In this document: positions 44,233 to 52,971 of the stretch, in pieces
Layout of the letters: each line of letters starts with the position of its first letter
How positions within the stretch are numbered: the first letter of the stretch is position 1
From: APNM01 sp040361335
GTDB lineage: Bacteria; Pseudomonadota; Gammaproteobacteria; Nevskiales; Salinisphaeraceae
Reading direction: 5' to 3'
Assembly (NCBI RefSeq): GCF_040361335.1
Contig: NZ_APNM01000001.1
Location: forward strand, 372,001 to 436,000
DNA length: 64,000 bases
Notes under the pieces: model-generated
The model's input: the letters and a program-made list of their open reading frames with translations, nothing else
Database searches by the model: none
Told to the model about the DNA's origin: nothing
Translations under genes and position numbers: made by a program

Positions 44233-45516
44233 ATGGACCTGCTGAGGATCGAGGGCGGCCGGCGGCTGGAGGGCGACGTGCGCGCCTCCGGCGCCAAGAA
44301 CGCGACCCTGCCGATCATGGCGGCGTCGCTGTTGATCGACGAGCCGCTGGTGGTCGAGAACGTCCCGCACCTGGAGGACGTCACCACCACCAACATGCTC
44401 CTGGCGCAGATGGGCGTGTCGGTGACCATCGCCGACCACATGGCGGTGGAGGCCGATGCCAGCACTATCACCGATCTGGTCGCGCCCTACGACCTGGTCA
44501 AGACCATGCGCGCCTCGATCCTCGTGCTGGGGCCGCTGCTGGCCCGGCACGGCCAGGCCGAGGTCTCGCTGCCCGGCGGCTGCGCGATCGGCGCGCGGCC
44601 GGTGGATATCCACCTGCGCGGGCTGGAGGCCATGGGCGCCGAGATCGACGTCGAGGCGGGTTATATCCGGGCCCGCTCCGGGCGCCTCAAGGGGGCCCGC
44701 ATCGTCATGGACACGGTCACGGTCACCGGCACCGAGAACCTGATGATGGCCGCGACCCTGGCGGACGGCACCACCGTGCTCGAGAACGCCGCCCGCGAAC
44801 CCGAGGTGGTGGATCTGGCCAACTGCCTTATCGCCATGGGGGCGAGAATCCGCGGCGCCGGATCCGCCGAGATCGTGATCGAGGGCGTGCCGAAGCTGCA
44901 CGGCGCCACCTACCGTGTGCTGCCGGACCGCATCGAGACCGGCACCTTCCTGGTGGCCGGCGTGGCTACCCGTGGTCGCGTGCGCGTGACCCATACCGAC
45001 CCGGGCCTGGTGGAGGCGGTGACGCTGAAGCTGGAGGAGGCCGGGGCCGAGGTGACCACCGGCGAGGACTGGGTCGCGGTCGACATGCGCGGCCGCCGGC
45101 CGCGCTCGGTATCGGTGCGCACCGCACCGTATCCCGGCTTTCCCACGGACATGCAGGCCCAGTTCACGGCCCTGGACGCCGTCGCCGAGGGCGTGGGCAC
45201 GATCACCGAGACGGTATTCGAGAACCGTTTCATGCACGTTTCCGAGCTGATGCGCATGGGCGCCGACATCCGTCAGGAGGGCAATACCGTGATCGTGCGC
45301 GGCCGGGAGTGTCTGACCGGCGCGCCGGTGATGGCCACCGACCTGCGGGCCTCGGCATCCCTGGTGCTCGCGGGTCTGGTGGCGGAGGGCGCCACCGACG
45401 TCCGTCGCATCTACCACATCGACCGCGGCTACGAATGCATCGAGGAGAAACTGGCCCAGCTCGGGGCGTCGATCCGGCGGCTGCCGGACCGGGCGCCGGT
45501 GGGAGCGCTGGCATGA
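44233..45516 (+). CDS. murA: UDP-N-acetylglucosamine 1-carboxyvinyltransferase
   Basis: The 427-residue enzyme has SGAKNATLPIMAASLL near the start (Lys22 region) and the active-site Cys117 in PGGCAIGARPVDIHLRGL, the residue blocked by fosfomycin. The late motif RASASLVLAGLVAEG is also present. It transfers enolpyruvate from PEP to UDP-GlcNAc, committing it to peptidoglycan. ATG 44233 is chosen because the family N-terminus follows directly. Confidence 0.97.
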   Translation: MDLLRIEGGRRLEGDVRASGAKNATLPIMAASLLIDEPLVVENVPHLEDVTTTNMLLAQMGVSVTIADHMAVEADASTITDLVAPYDLVKTMRASILVLGPLLARHGQAEVSLPGGCAIGARPVDIHLRGLEAMGAEIDVEAGYIRARSGRLKGARIVMDTVTVTGTENLMMAATLADGTTVLENAAREPEVVDLANCLIAMGARIRGAGSAEIVIEGVPKLHGATYRVLPDRIETGTFLVAGVATRGRVRVTHTDPGLVEAVTLKLEEAGAEVTTGEDWVAVDMRGRRPRSVSVRTAPYPGFPTDMQAQFTALDAVAEGVGTITETVFENRFMHVSELMRMGADIRQEGNTVIVRGRECLTGAPVMATDLRASASLVLAGLVAEGATDVRRIYHIDRGYECIEEKLAQLGASIRRLPDRAPVGALA

Positions 45517-45544
45517 CCACGGCAAGCCGCTCCACCCGCTTCGT

Positions 45545-45576
45545 CCCCCCCTTTCGTAAAGGGGGGCTAGGGGGGA
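45545..45576. repeat. C-run/G-run palindrome (family E repeat)
   Basis: Seven C, TTT, CG, TAAA, six G, then CTAG and five more G with ATTTG. The CCCCCC-TTT/AAA-GGGGGG arms form a tight hairpin in the murA-hisG gap. From memory, the CCCCCTTT...AAAGGGGG...GGGGGATTT type is scattered between genes in many proteobacteria; no role is known to me. Confidence 0.6.
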
Positions 45577-45613
45577 TTTGTCCGCGATCGCCCGGCAAGA
45601 AGGTGCCCCAGCC

Positions 45614-46279
45614 ATGACATCGCTGACGCTGGCATTGTCCAAGGGCCGGATCCTGGAGGATACGCTGCCCCTGCTGGCCGCGGCCGGGATCGAACCCGAG
45701 GAAGACCCGCTGGACTCGCGCAAGCTGGTGTTCGCGACCAACCGCGAGGGCCTGCGCCTGCTGGTGATCCGTGCGGCCGATGTGCCCACCTTCGTCGCCT
45801 ACGGCGCCGCCGACCTGGGCGTGGCCGGCAAGGACGTGCTGATCGAGCACGGCGGCCAGGATCTGTACGAGCCCTTGGATCTGGGCATCGCCAAATGCCG
45901 GCTGATGGTGGCCGGCCTGCCCGGCGCGCTGGAGGGCGCCGCCAACCGGCCGCTGCGCGTGGCGACCAAGTACATCGAGACGGCGCGCGCCCACTTCGCC
46001 CGCGCCGGCCGCCAGGTGGAGCTGATCAAGCTCTACGGCTCCATGGAGCTGGCCCCGATCGTGGGTCTGGCGGACGTGATCGTGGACTTGGTGGACACCG
46101 GCAATACCCTGCGCGCCAACGGCCTGGAGCCGTTCGAGACCATTCGCGAGATCAGCTCGCGGCTGGTGGTGAACAAGGCGGCGATGAAGATGAAGCACGA
46201 CCGCATCGAGGAATTGCTCGACGTGTTCAATCGAACCACAGAGGCACAGAGGACACAGAGCAGAGCAGGCGGGAAGTAA
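45614..46279 (+). CDS. hisG: ATP phosphoribosyltransferase (short form)
   Basis: The 221-residue enzyme begins MTSLTLALSKGRILEDTLPL and has DLGVAGKDVLIEHG and the PRPP-binding LADVIVDLVDTGNTLRANGL. It lacks the C-terminal regulatory domain of long HisG, so it would need HisZ, which is not in the window. It catalyses the first step of histidine synthesis. The last 15 or so residues (from NRTTEAQRTQ) are encoded by a family-A repeat arm and are not family sequence. Confidence 0.95.
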   Translation: MTSLTLALSKGRILEDTLPLLAAAGIEPEEDPLDSRKLVFATNREGLRLLVIRAADVPTFVAYGAADLGVAGKDVLIEHGGQDLYEPLDLGIAKCRLMVAGLPGALEGAANRPLRVATKYIETARAHFARAGRQVELIKLYGSMELAPIVGLADVIVDLVDTGNTLRANGLEPFETIREISSRLVVNKAAMKMKHDRIEELLDVFNRTTEAQRTQSRAGGK

Positions 46280-46472
46280 GGCTGCTGGACCCCGAGGGCT
46301 GTTTCGGCGTCTAGCCCGGCAGGCAGTCCTGAGCATTTTCCGCTCATTAATGAAGACTAACCACAGAGGCACAGAGACACAGGGCTTTTGATGCTTGAAT
46401 CAACATCCAGCCTCTTTGTGTTTCTTCCCTCTGTGCCTTCGTGCCTCTGTGTGCTCTGTGACTCTGTGGTTA
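46234..46472. repeat. Family-A repeat arms between hisG and hisD
   Basis: Two left arms, 46234-46262 (inside the end of hisG) and 46359-46383, face one extended right arm 46428-46472 that ends about 20 bp before hisD. Units are CACAGAGG with 9-10 bp period and CCTCTGTG in the right arm. Nothing else is seen in this 215-bp spacer. Confidence 0.8.
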
Positions 46473-46496
46473 ATGTCCAGTCAGTGGTGATTGATC

Positions 46497-47813
46497 GTGA
46501 CTAAGATCAGACGTCTGAATAGCGCCGATGCCGGCTTCGCCGAGGATTTCACGGCGCTGATCGACCGCGCCGGCGGACGCGAGGCCGAGGTGGCCCCGCG
46601 CGTGGCCGAGATCATCGCCGCGGTGCGCGCCGAGGGCGATGTCGCGCTGCTGCGTCATACCCGCGAGCTGGACGGCCTGGACGCCGCGGCGGCGGCCGAT
46701 CTGGAAATCCCGCGCGAAGCGCTGGAGGAGGCCCTGATGGCGATCCCCGGCCGGCAGCGCGATGCCCTAAAGGCGGCGGCCGCCCGTCTGATCGACTATG
46801 CCGAGTGCCAGAAGACCGACTCGTGGGAATTCGAGGACGGCGACGGCAACACCCTGGGGCAGACGGTGCGGCCGTTGGCCCGGGTCGGCGTCTACGCGCC
46901 CGGCGGCAAGGCCGCCTATCCCTCCACGGTCCTCATGAACGCGATCCCGGCGAAGGTCGCCGGGGTCGACGAGATCGTGATGGTCTCGCCGACGCCGGGC
47001 GGCGAGCGCAACGATCTGGTGCTGGCCGCGGCCGCGCTGGCCGGTGTGGATCGCGTGTTCACCATCGGCGGCGCGCAGGCGGTCGCGGCACTGGCCTACG
47101 GCACCGAGACCGTGCCCGGCGTCGACAAGATCGTGGGGCCCGGCAACGCCTACGTGGCGGCCGCCAAGCGTCAGGTGTTCGGCCAGGTGGGCATCGACAT
47201 GATCGCCGGTCCCTCGGAGGTCCTGATCATCGCCGACGGCACCGGCGATCCCGAGTGGGCGGCCCTGGACCTGTTCGCACAGGCGGAGCACGACGAGGAC
47301 GCCCGCGCCATCCTGGTCAGTCCGGACGGCGACTACCTGGACGCGGTGGCGGCGGCCGTGGATCGCCTGATCGACGCTCAGCCCCGCGCCGCGATCATTC
47401 GCGCGGCGCTCGCGAAGCAGGGCGCGTTGATCAAGGTCCGGGACATCGACGAGGCCACCGATCTCAGCAACCGCATCGCGCCCGAGCACCTGGAGTTGGC
47501 GGTGGCCCAGCCCAAGGTGCTGCTGGACGCCATCCGCCATGCCGGGGCCGTGTTCCTGGGGCACCATTCGCCGGAAGCCTTCGGCGACTACTGCGCCGGG
47601 CCCAACCACGTGCTGCCCACGGGCCGCACCGCGCGCTTCTCGTCGCCGCTGGGCGTCTACGATTTCCAGAAGCGCCTGTCGCTGATCCACGCCACGCCGG
47701 GCGGCGCGGCGCGGCTGGCGTCGATCGCCGCCGAGCTGGCGCGCGGCGAGGGCCTGGAGGCGCACGCGCAATCCGCCGAGGCGCGCGCCGCCGGCGGCGC
47801 GCGTGATTCGTGA
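46497..47813 (+). CDS. hisD: Histidinol dehydrogenase
   Basis: The 438-residue zinc enzyme has ARVGVYAPGGKAAYPSTVLM, FTIGGAQAVAALAYGTETVP, GPGNAYVAAAKRQVFG, DMIAGPSEVLIIAD and the zinc/His region NRIAPEHLELAV with HHSPEAFGDYCAGPNHVLPT. It carries out the last two oxidations of histidine synthesis. The start is GTG 46497 or TTG 46491. The last codons (Arg-Asp-Ser-stop) lie in a family-D repeat that continues into the hisC start. Confidence 0.95.
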   Translation: MTKIRRLNSADAGFAEDFTALIDRAGGREAEVAPRVAEIIAAVRAEGDVALLRHTRELDGLDAAAAADLEIPREALEEALMAIPGRQRDALKAAAARLIDYAECQKTDSWEFEDGDGNTLGQTVRPLARVGVYAPGGKAAYPSTVLMNAIPAKVAGVDEIVMVSPTPGGERNDLVLAAAALAGVDRVFTIGGAQAVAALAYGTETVPGVDKIVGPGNAYVAAAKRQVFGQVGIDMIAGPSEVLIIADGTGDPEWAALDLFAQAEHDEDARAILVSPDGDYLDAVAAAVDRLIDAQPRAAIIRAALAKQGALIKVRDIDEATDLSNRIAPEHLELAVAQPKVLLDAIRHAGAVFLGHHSPEAFGDYCAGPNHVLPTGRTARFSSPLGVYDFQKRLSLIHATPGGAARLASIAAELARGEGLEAHAQSAEARAAGGARDS

Positions 47814-47883
47814 TTGGTGATTCGTGATCCGGAGAGAGAGGGAATCGCTTTGCCAATTGCCAATTGCCAATCACCAATCACGG
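47803..47883. repeat. Family-D inverted repeat across the hisD-hisC junction
   Basis: Left arm 47803-47828 repeats GTGATT(C/G)GTGATT in 7-8 bp steps. Right arm 47852-47881 reads CCAATTGCCAATTGCCAATC and on. The two are complementary over much of their length and flank GGAGAGAGAGGGAATCGC, a strong ribosome-site-like stretch. The left arm holds the hisD stop and the right arm is read as the N-terminus of HisC. Confidence 0.75.
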
Positions 47884-48953
47884 CCCCGGAAGACTGGCTG
47901 CGTCCGGAGGTGCTGGCTCTCCGGGCCTATCAGGTGGCCGACGCGCGCGGGCTGATCAAGCTCGACGCCATGGAGAATCCCTATCCGCTGCCCGAGGTGG
48001 TGCGCAAGGCATGGGCGCAGCGTCTGGCGGCGGTGGCGGTCAACCGCTATCCCGATCCCGAGGCGGCGGCTCTCAAGGCGGCCCTGCGCTCAGCGATGGA
48101 TCTGCCGCTCGGAGCATCGCTGATGCTCGGCAACGGCTCCGACGAACTGCTGCAGATCCTGATCTCGGCCGTGGCGCGACCGGGCGCGACCCTGGTCACG
48201 CCGGCGCCGGGGTTCGCCATGTTCGGCCTGATCGCCCGGGCCGCCGGGCTGCGCCACGAGACCGTCGATCTCACTCCCGAGTTCGCGCTCGACGCCGACG
48301 CCATGCGCGCCGCCATCGACGCGCACCGGCCGGCCCTGGTGATCGTGGCCCAGCCCAACAACCCGACCGGCAACGCCTTCGATGCCGCCGCCCTGCGCGC
48401 GGTGGTCGAGGCGGCGCCGGGTCTCGTGGTGATCGACGAGGCCTATTATCCGTTCGCCGATGCCGATTGCCGGGCCTGGCTGGACGATTACCCGCACCTG
48501 CTGCTCCTGCGCACCGTCTCCAAGCTCGGCCTGGCCGGGCTGCGGCTGGGGTTGCTCGCGGGCGCGCCGCGTTGGATCGAGGCGCTGGAGCCGTTGCGGC
48601 TGCCTTACAACATCAATGCCCTGACCCAGGCCGGGGCCGAGGTGGCGCTGTCACACTACGACGCCTTCGCGGCACAGGCGGCGGCGATCGTGGCCGAGCG
48701 GCGCCGTCTGCACGAGGCGCTGGCGGCGCTGCCGGGACTGACGGTCCATCCCAGCCAGGCGAATTTCCTGCTGGTGCGCGTTCCCGCGGGCCGCGCACCC
48801 GCGCTGCACGCGGGCCTGCGCGACGCCGGCATCCTGGTCAAGCTGGTGGACGGCAGCCATCCGCTGGTCGCCGACTGCCTGCGCATCACGGTCGGCTCGC
48901 CGGAGGGAAACACGGCCGTAATCACGGCCTTGGGCGATCTCCTGGGGGCGTGA
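47850..48953 (+). CDS. hisC: Histidinol-phosphate aminotransferase
   Basis: The 367-residue PLP enzyme has LIKLDAMENPYPLPEVVRK, AQPNNPTGNAFD, VVIDEAYYPFAD and the Schiff-base Lys in LRTVSKLGLAGLRLGLLAG. It aminates imidazole acetol phosphate. No ATG precedes the conserved EDWLRPEVLALRAYQ. TTG 47850 has the strong GAGAGAGGGA ribosome site, while GTG 47817 is further up; both fall in the family-D repeat. With the TTG start, about 10 N-terminal residues are repeat-derived. Confidence 0.92.
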   Translation: MPIANCQSPITAPEDWLRPEVLALRAYQVADARGLIKLDAMENPYPLPEVVRKAWAQRLAAVAVNRYPDPEAAALKAALRSAMDLPLGASLMLGNGSDELLQILISAVARPGATLVTPAPGFAMFGLIARAAGLRHETVDLTPEFALDADAMRAAIDAHRPALVIVAQPNNPTGNAFDAAALRAVVEAAPGLVVIDEAYYPFADADCRAWLDDYPHLLLLRTVSKLGLAGLRLGLLAGAPRWIEALEPLRLPYNINALTQAGAEVALSHYDAFAAQAAAIVAERRRLHEALAALPGLTVHPSQANFLLVRVPAGRAPALHAGLRDAGILVKLVDGSHPLVADCLRITVGSPEGNTAVITALGDLLGA

Positions 48954-48971
48954 GCCGGGTGAGGGCTGTGC

Positions 48972-48977
48972 TATACT
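48972..48977 (+). promoter_or_regulatory. -10 box upstream of petABC
   Basis: TATACT in the context GTGCTATACTTTC, 193 bp upstream of petA and just after the hisC stop. The -35 region is GC-rich and weak. The 216-bp gap holds no other feature I can name; a long leader for petA is implied. Confidence 0.45.
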
Positions 48978-49169
48978 TTCCGGCTGTTGCGTGCCGCCCG
49001 TTTCGACCACGGGACGGACGGCGGCGGAAGCAAATGAAATCAACGGTTGGCGCGCCATTCGGCGCGGGGCGGCGTCTAGGTCCGCCCGGCGCCATCGGGG
49101 CGACTAGTCGGCCGGCCGCACGCCGTCGACGCGGACGGCGATTCCGGGAGTCATTCAGAGGTTGTTCGC

Positions 49170-49763
49170 ATGAGTAATGAGGGGGTGGACGTCGGCAAGC
49201 GCCGATTCCTGACCACCGCCACGTCGGTGGCCGGCGGCGTCGGCGCGGCGTTCGTCGCGGTTCCGTTCATCAAGTCCTGGCAGCCGAGCGCGCGGGCCGA
49301 GGCGGCCGCGGCGCCGGTCGAGGTCAATGTGGGCCAACTCGCCGAGGGCGCGATGCTGACCGTCACCTGGCGCGGCAAGCCGGTCTGGATCGTGCGCCGC
49401 ACCGAGGAGATGCTGGCGAGTCTGGACGAGGTCTCCGACATGCTGCGGGATCCCGATTCCGAGAAGCCGCAGCAGCCCCCCTACATCCAGAACCAGTCGC
49501 GCGCGATCAAGCCGGAATTCCTGGTGATGGTGGGCATCTGTACCCATTTGGGCTGCTCGCCCAAGTTCCGCCCCGACGCGTCCCAGGGTGACCTGCCCTA
49601 CAGCGGCTTCTTCTGCCCCTGCCACGGTTCCAAGTTCGACATCGCCGGCCGCGTCTACAAGGGCGTGCCGGCGCCGCTGAACATGGTCGTCCCGCCGTAT
49701 CGTTACAAGACCGACACCGTCCTCGTGATCGGCGAAGATCCCAATCAGTCGGAGACCGCATAA
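49170..49763 (+). CDS. petA: Ubiquinol-cytochrome c reductase Rieske iron-sulfur subunit
   Basis: The 197-residue protein has a Tat-type start (GKRRFLTTATSVAGG, residues 9-23) with one membrane anchor. The two Rieske boxes are CTHLGC (124-129) and CPCHGS (149-154), supplying two Cys and two His to the [2Fe-2S] cluster. It passes electrons from ubiquinol to cytochrome c1 on the periplasmic side. It is first in petABC. Confidence 0.97.
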   Translation: MSNEGVDVGKRRFLTTATSVAGGVGAAFVAVPFIKSWQPSARAEAAAAPVEVNVGQLAEGAMLTVTWRGKPVWIVRRTEEMLASLDEVSDMLRDPDSEKPQQPPYIQNQSRAIKPEFLVMVGICTHLGCSPKFRPDASQGDLPYSGFFCPCHGSKFDIAGRVYKGVPAPLNMVVPPYRYKTDTVLVIGEDPNQSETA

Positions 49764-50999
49764 ATGAGCTCTCGCTTCATGGACTGGGTGGACGAGCGCT
49801 TCCCCGCCACGCAGCTCTGGCGGGAGCACCTGTCCGAGTACTACGCACCCAAGAACTTCAACTTCTGGTACTACTTCGGCTCGCTGGCGATGCTGGTCCT
49901 CGCGAACCAGCTCATCACCGGCATCTGGCTGGCGATGTTCTACAAGCCGTCGGCCGCCGAGGCCTTCGGTTCCGTCGCCTACATCATGCGCGATGTCGAG
50001 TGGGGGTGGCTGCTGCGCTACATGCACTCCACCGGCGCGTCGGCGTTCTTCATCGTGGTCTACCTGCACATGATGCGGGCGCTGCTGTACGGCTCCTACC
50101 GCAAGCCGCGCGAGCTGATCTGGATCTTCGGCTGCCTGATCTTCCTGGTGCTGATGGCCGAGGCCTTCATGGGCTACGTGCTGCCCTGGGGCCAGATGTC
50201 CTACTGGGGCGCCCAGGTGATCATCTCGCTGTTCTCGGCGATCCCCGTGGTCGGCGAGGGGCTGGCGACCTGGATCAAGGGCGACTACGTAATCGGCGAC
50301 GCGACGTTGAACCGCTTCTTCGCGCTGCACGTCGTGGCCCTGCCGTTCGTGCTGGTGGGGCTGGTGATCGCCCACATCATGGCGCTGCATCACGTCGGCT
50401 CGAACAATCCCGACGGCGTCGAGATCAAGAAGGTCAAGGACGCCGACGGCAACCCCGCGGACGGCATCCCGTTCCATCCGTACTACACGGTCAAGGACCT
50501 GTTCGGGGTGGGCGTGTTCCTGATCCTGTTCTGCGGCGTGATCTTCTTCGCGCCGGAAGGCGGGGGCTATTTTCTGGAGCCGCCGAATTTCCAGGAAGCC
50601 AACCCGTCCGTGACTCCGGCGCACATCGCACCGGTGTGGTACTTCACGCCGTTCTACGCGATCCTGCGTGCGATCACCGTCGATTTCCTGTGGGTGCCGG
50701 CCAAGCTCTGGGGCGTGATCCTGATGTTCGCCGCCGTGCTGATCCTGTTCTTCATGCCCTGGCTGGACCGTAGCCCGGTCAAGTCGATCCGCTACAAGGG
50801 CTGGATGTTCAAGGTGCCGGTGGCCGCCTTCGTGATCAGCTTCCTGCTGCTCGGCTACCTCGGCACCCAGCCGCCCGGCGGCTGGCGCATGCCGGCGGCC
50901 CAGATCGGCACGGCCGTGTACTTCCTGTTCTTCCTTTTGATGCCGATCTACAGCAAGTTGGACAAGACCAAGCCGGTTCCGGAGAGGGTGAGCGAATGA
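49764..50999 (+). CDS. petB: Ubiquinol-cytochrome c reductase cytochrome b subunit
   Basis: The 411-residue integral membrane protein has four heme-ligating His at about 88, 102, 189 and 204. At the Qo site the ef-loop motif is PVWY (290-293), where many bc1 complexes have PEWY. A C-terminal group of three or four helices completes the subunit. It binds both b hemes and drives the Q cycle. It starts right after the petA stop and overlaps petC by ATGA. Confidence 0.97.
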   Translation: MSSRFMDWVDERFPATQLWREHLSEYYAPKNFNFWYYFGSLAMLVLANQLITGIWLAMFYKPSAAEAFGSVAYIMRDVEWGWLLRYMHSTGASAFFIVVYLHMMRALLYGSYRKPRELIWIFGCLIFLVLMAEAFMGYVLPWGQMSYWGAQVIISLFSAIPVVGEGLATWIKGDYVIGDATLNRFFALHVVALPFVLVGLVIAHIMALHHVGSNNPDGVEIKKVKDADGNPADGIPFHPYYTVKDLFGVGVFLILFCGVIFFAPEGGGYFLEPPNFQEANPSVTPAHIAPVWYFTPFYAILRAITVDFLWVPAKLWGVILMFAAVLILFFMPWLDRSPVKSIRYKGWMFKVPVAAFVISFLLLGYLGTQPPGGWRMPAAQIGTAVYFLFFLLMPIYSKLDKTKPVPERVSE

Positions 51000-51736
51000 T
51001 GCGGCGGCTAGTGGCGATTCTGTTGGTGGCCGCGATGCCGGCGGCCTGGGGTGCCGGCGGGGAGCAGGTTCCCTTCGAGTTCGATCCGAACCTGGGCAAC
51101 CAGGCTTCGCTGCAGCGCGGCGCCAAGCTGTTCCTGAACAATTGCGCCGGCTGCCACTCGTTGCAGTACCTGCGGTACAACCGTATGGCGAAGGACCTGG
51201 GGATTCCCGAGGAGATCCTTGAGGACAAGCTGATGCTGGCGGGCGGCGAAGCGCACGAACACATCGTGAACAGCATGCCCAAGGCCAAGGCCGAAGAGTG
51301 GTTCGGCAAGGCCCCGCCGGACCTGAGTCTGGTCGCGCGCTCGCGCGGCCCGGACTGGATCTACAGCTTTCTGCTGACGTTCTACTTGGACGACTCCACC
51401 GCGACCGGCGTCAACAACCTGGTGCTGCCGAACACCGCGATGCCGCACGTGCTGGCGCCGCTGCAGGGGTATCAGCACTACAACGCCGATCATGGAGAGG
51501 AGACGTCGGGCGGTCACGGGGGCGGCGGCCCCGATTTCGAGTTGGTTCGCGAGGGCCGGCTGAGCGAGGCCGAGTACCGCCGTGCCGTAGCCGATATCAC
51601 CAACTTCCTGACCTACGCGGGCGAGCCGGCCAAGCTGGTGCGCTACGGGCTGGGCGTGAAGGTGATTGCGTTCCTGCTGCTGTTCACCGCCCTGGCCTGG
51701 TTGCTCAAGCGCGAATACTGGCGCGACGTGCACTAG
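50996..51736 (+). CDS. petC: Ubiquinol-cytochrome c reductase cytochrome c1 subunit
   Basis: The 246-residue precursor has a signal peptide (about 1-20), the heme c motif CAGCH (50-54) in NNCAGCHSLQYLRYN, a periplasmic domain, and a C-terminal anchor (about 218-238) ending REYWRDVH. A short Gly/His-rich segment (SGGHGGGGPDF) is an unusual insert. It carries electrons from the Rieske centre to soluble cytochrome c. Confidence 0.95.
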   Translation: MMRRLVAILLVAAMPAAWGAGGEQVPFEFDPNLGNQASLQRGAKLFLNNCAGCHSLQYLRYNRMAKDLGIPEEILEDKLMLAGGEAHEHIVNSMPKAKAEEWFGKAPPDLSLVARSRGPDWIYSFLLTFYLDDSTATGVNNLVLPNTAMPHVLAPLQGYQHYNADHGEETSGGHGGGGPDFELVREGRLSEAEYRRAVADITNFLTYAGEPAKLVRYGLGVKVIAFLLLFTALAWLLKREYWRDVH

Positions 51737-51760
51737 GCCGGATCAGGGAGAGCAGCCATC

Positions 51761-52390
51761 ATGGCGTCCGTCGCCAACCGCCGTTCCCTGATGACGCTGT
51801 TCTCGCGTCCGGAATGCCCGCAAAGCCATCGGGTGCGGCTGGTCCTCGCCGAAAAGGGCATCACCAGCCTCGACGTGATCGAGGTCCGGGAAGGCGAGAC
51901 CAGCGACGACCTGATGCACCTGAACCCGTACAACACGGTGCCCACGCTGGTCGATCGCGACCTCGTGGTCTACGACGCCCGGATCATCGTCGAGTATCTG
52001 GACGAGCGCTTTCCGCATCCGCCCCTGATGCCGGTGGATCCGGTCAACCGGGCGCGCTACCGCCTGGCGCTGCTGCGCATGGAGTCGGAACTGTACGGCC
52101 TCGTGGACGATCTCGAGGGCACCGCAGCGCAGACGCGCAAGGCGCGCAACCGTCTCAAGGAGACGCTGGCGGCCCTGGCCGCCGAGTTCTCGCCGCGGCC
52201 CTACGTCGGCGAGGAGTTCTCGCTGATCGATTGCACCCTCGCGCCGATCCTGTGGCGGTTGCCCCATTACCGGGTCACCCTGCCGGAACGCGCCGAGGCC
52301 AAGCTCAAGGATTACTCGAAGCGATTGTTCGAGCGTCCCGCATTCAAGGCCAGCCTGACCGCCATCGAGGCGGAGATGCGGGCTGACTGA
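51761..52390 (+). CDS. sspA: Stringent starvation protein A
   Basis: The 209-residue protein has a GST-like fold: a thioredoxin-type N-terminus with FSRPECPQSHRVRLVLAEKG and LNPYNTVPTLVDRDLVVYDA, then a helical domain containing the ELYGLVDDLEG-type region. SspA binds RNA polymerase with sigma70 and alters promoter use in stationary phase; it is not an active GST. It lies 24 bp after petC and is followed by sspB, the common bc1-sspA-sspB order. Confidence 0.93.
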   Translation: MASVANRRSLMTLFSRPECPQSHRVRLVLAEKGITSLDVIEVREGETSDDLMHLNPYNTVPTLVDRDLVVYDARIIVEYLDERFPHPPLMPVDPVNRARYRLALLRMESELYGLVDDLEGTAAQTRKARNRLKETLAALAAEFSPRPYVGEEFSLIDCTLAPILWRLPHYRVTLPERAEAKLKDYSKRLFERPAFKASLTAIEAEMRAD

Positions 52391-52412
52391 CCGACATCGA
52401 GGAGTGGTTGCC

Positions 52413-52832
52413 GTGATCTCCCGGCGCCCGTATCTGATCCGCGCGATATACGAATGGGTCCTGGACAACCAGTTGACCCCGCACATGCTGGTCGCCGCCG
52501 ATGCGCCCGGCGTGCGCGTACCCGAACAGTTCGTGACCGAGGACGGCAAGATTACCGTCAACGTCAGCCCCTCCGCCGTGCGCGACCTGGCGTTGGGCAA
52601 CGACATGATCCGCTTCTCGGCCCGTTTCTCCGGACGGCCGTTCGAGGTCGAGGTGCCGCCGGGCGCCGTGCTCGCCCTCTACGCCCGCGAGAACGGTCAG
52701 GGCATGCTCTTCGGCGAGGTCGAGGAGCCCGAGCCGCCGCCCGACGGCGATGGCGGCGACGGCGATGGCGGCGACGGCGAGCCGGAGCAGGGCGAAAAGA
52801 AGAAGCGCTCCCACCTCAAGGTCGTCAAATAA
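52413..52832 (+). CDS. sspB: ClpXP protease specificity-enhancing factor SspB
   Basis: The 139-residue protein has the SspB substrate-binding domain (about 1-100; SRRPYLIRAIYEWVLDNQLT, VNVSPSAVRDLALGNDMIRF). A flexible Gly/Asp-rich linker (about 108-128) and a C-terminal ClpX-binding motif ending RSHLKVVK follow. It delivers ssrA-tagged proteins to ClpXP. GTG 52413 has GAGGAG at good spacing and is preferred to GTG 52404. Confidence 0.93.
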   Translation: MISRRPYLIRAIYEWVLDNQLTPHMLVAADAPGVRVPEQFVTEDGKITVNVSPSAVRDLALGNDMIRFSARFSGRPFEVEVPPGAVLALYARENGQGMLFGEVEEPEPPPDGDGGDGDGGDGEPEQGEKKKRSHLKVVK

Positions 52833-52841
52833 GACGATACG

Positions 52842-52965
52842 AACCACAGAGACACAGAGCGCACAGAGAAAGATGCTTCTTGTGGGGCAAGAACGGCCCC
52901 TTTCGCGGTCGGCTGACTACGTGTGCCAGCCTGATTCTCTTTGTGCCCTCTGTGTCTCTGTGGTT
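52842..52965. repeat. Family-A inverted pair between sspB and diaA
   Basis: Left arm 52842-52868 and right arm 52937-52965 around a 68-bp loop. The pair fills the tail-to-tail gap and ends 6 bp before the diaA stop codon. Confidence 0.8.
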
Positions 52966-52971
52966 TGTTCC

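Noticed and set aside
47864..49177. A 437-codon plus-strand frame overlapping hisC and the petA leader
   Set aside because: It is an out-of-frame shadow of hisC with Gly/Arg-rich sequence; hisC itself has all aminotransferase motifs.
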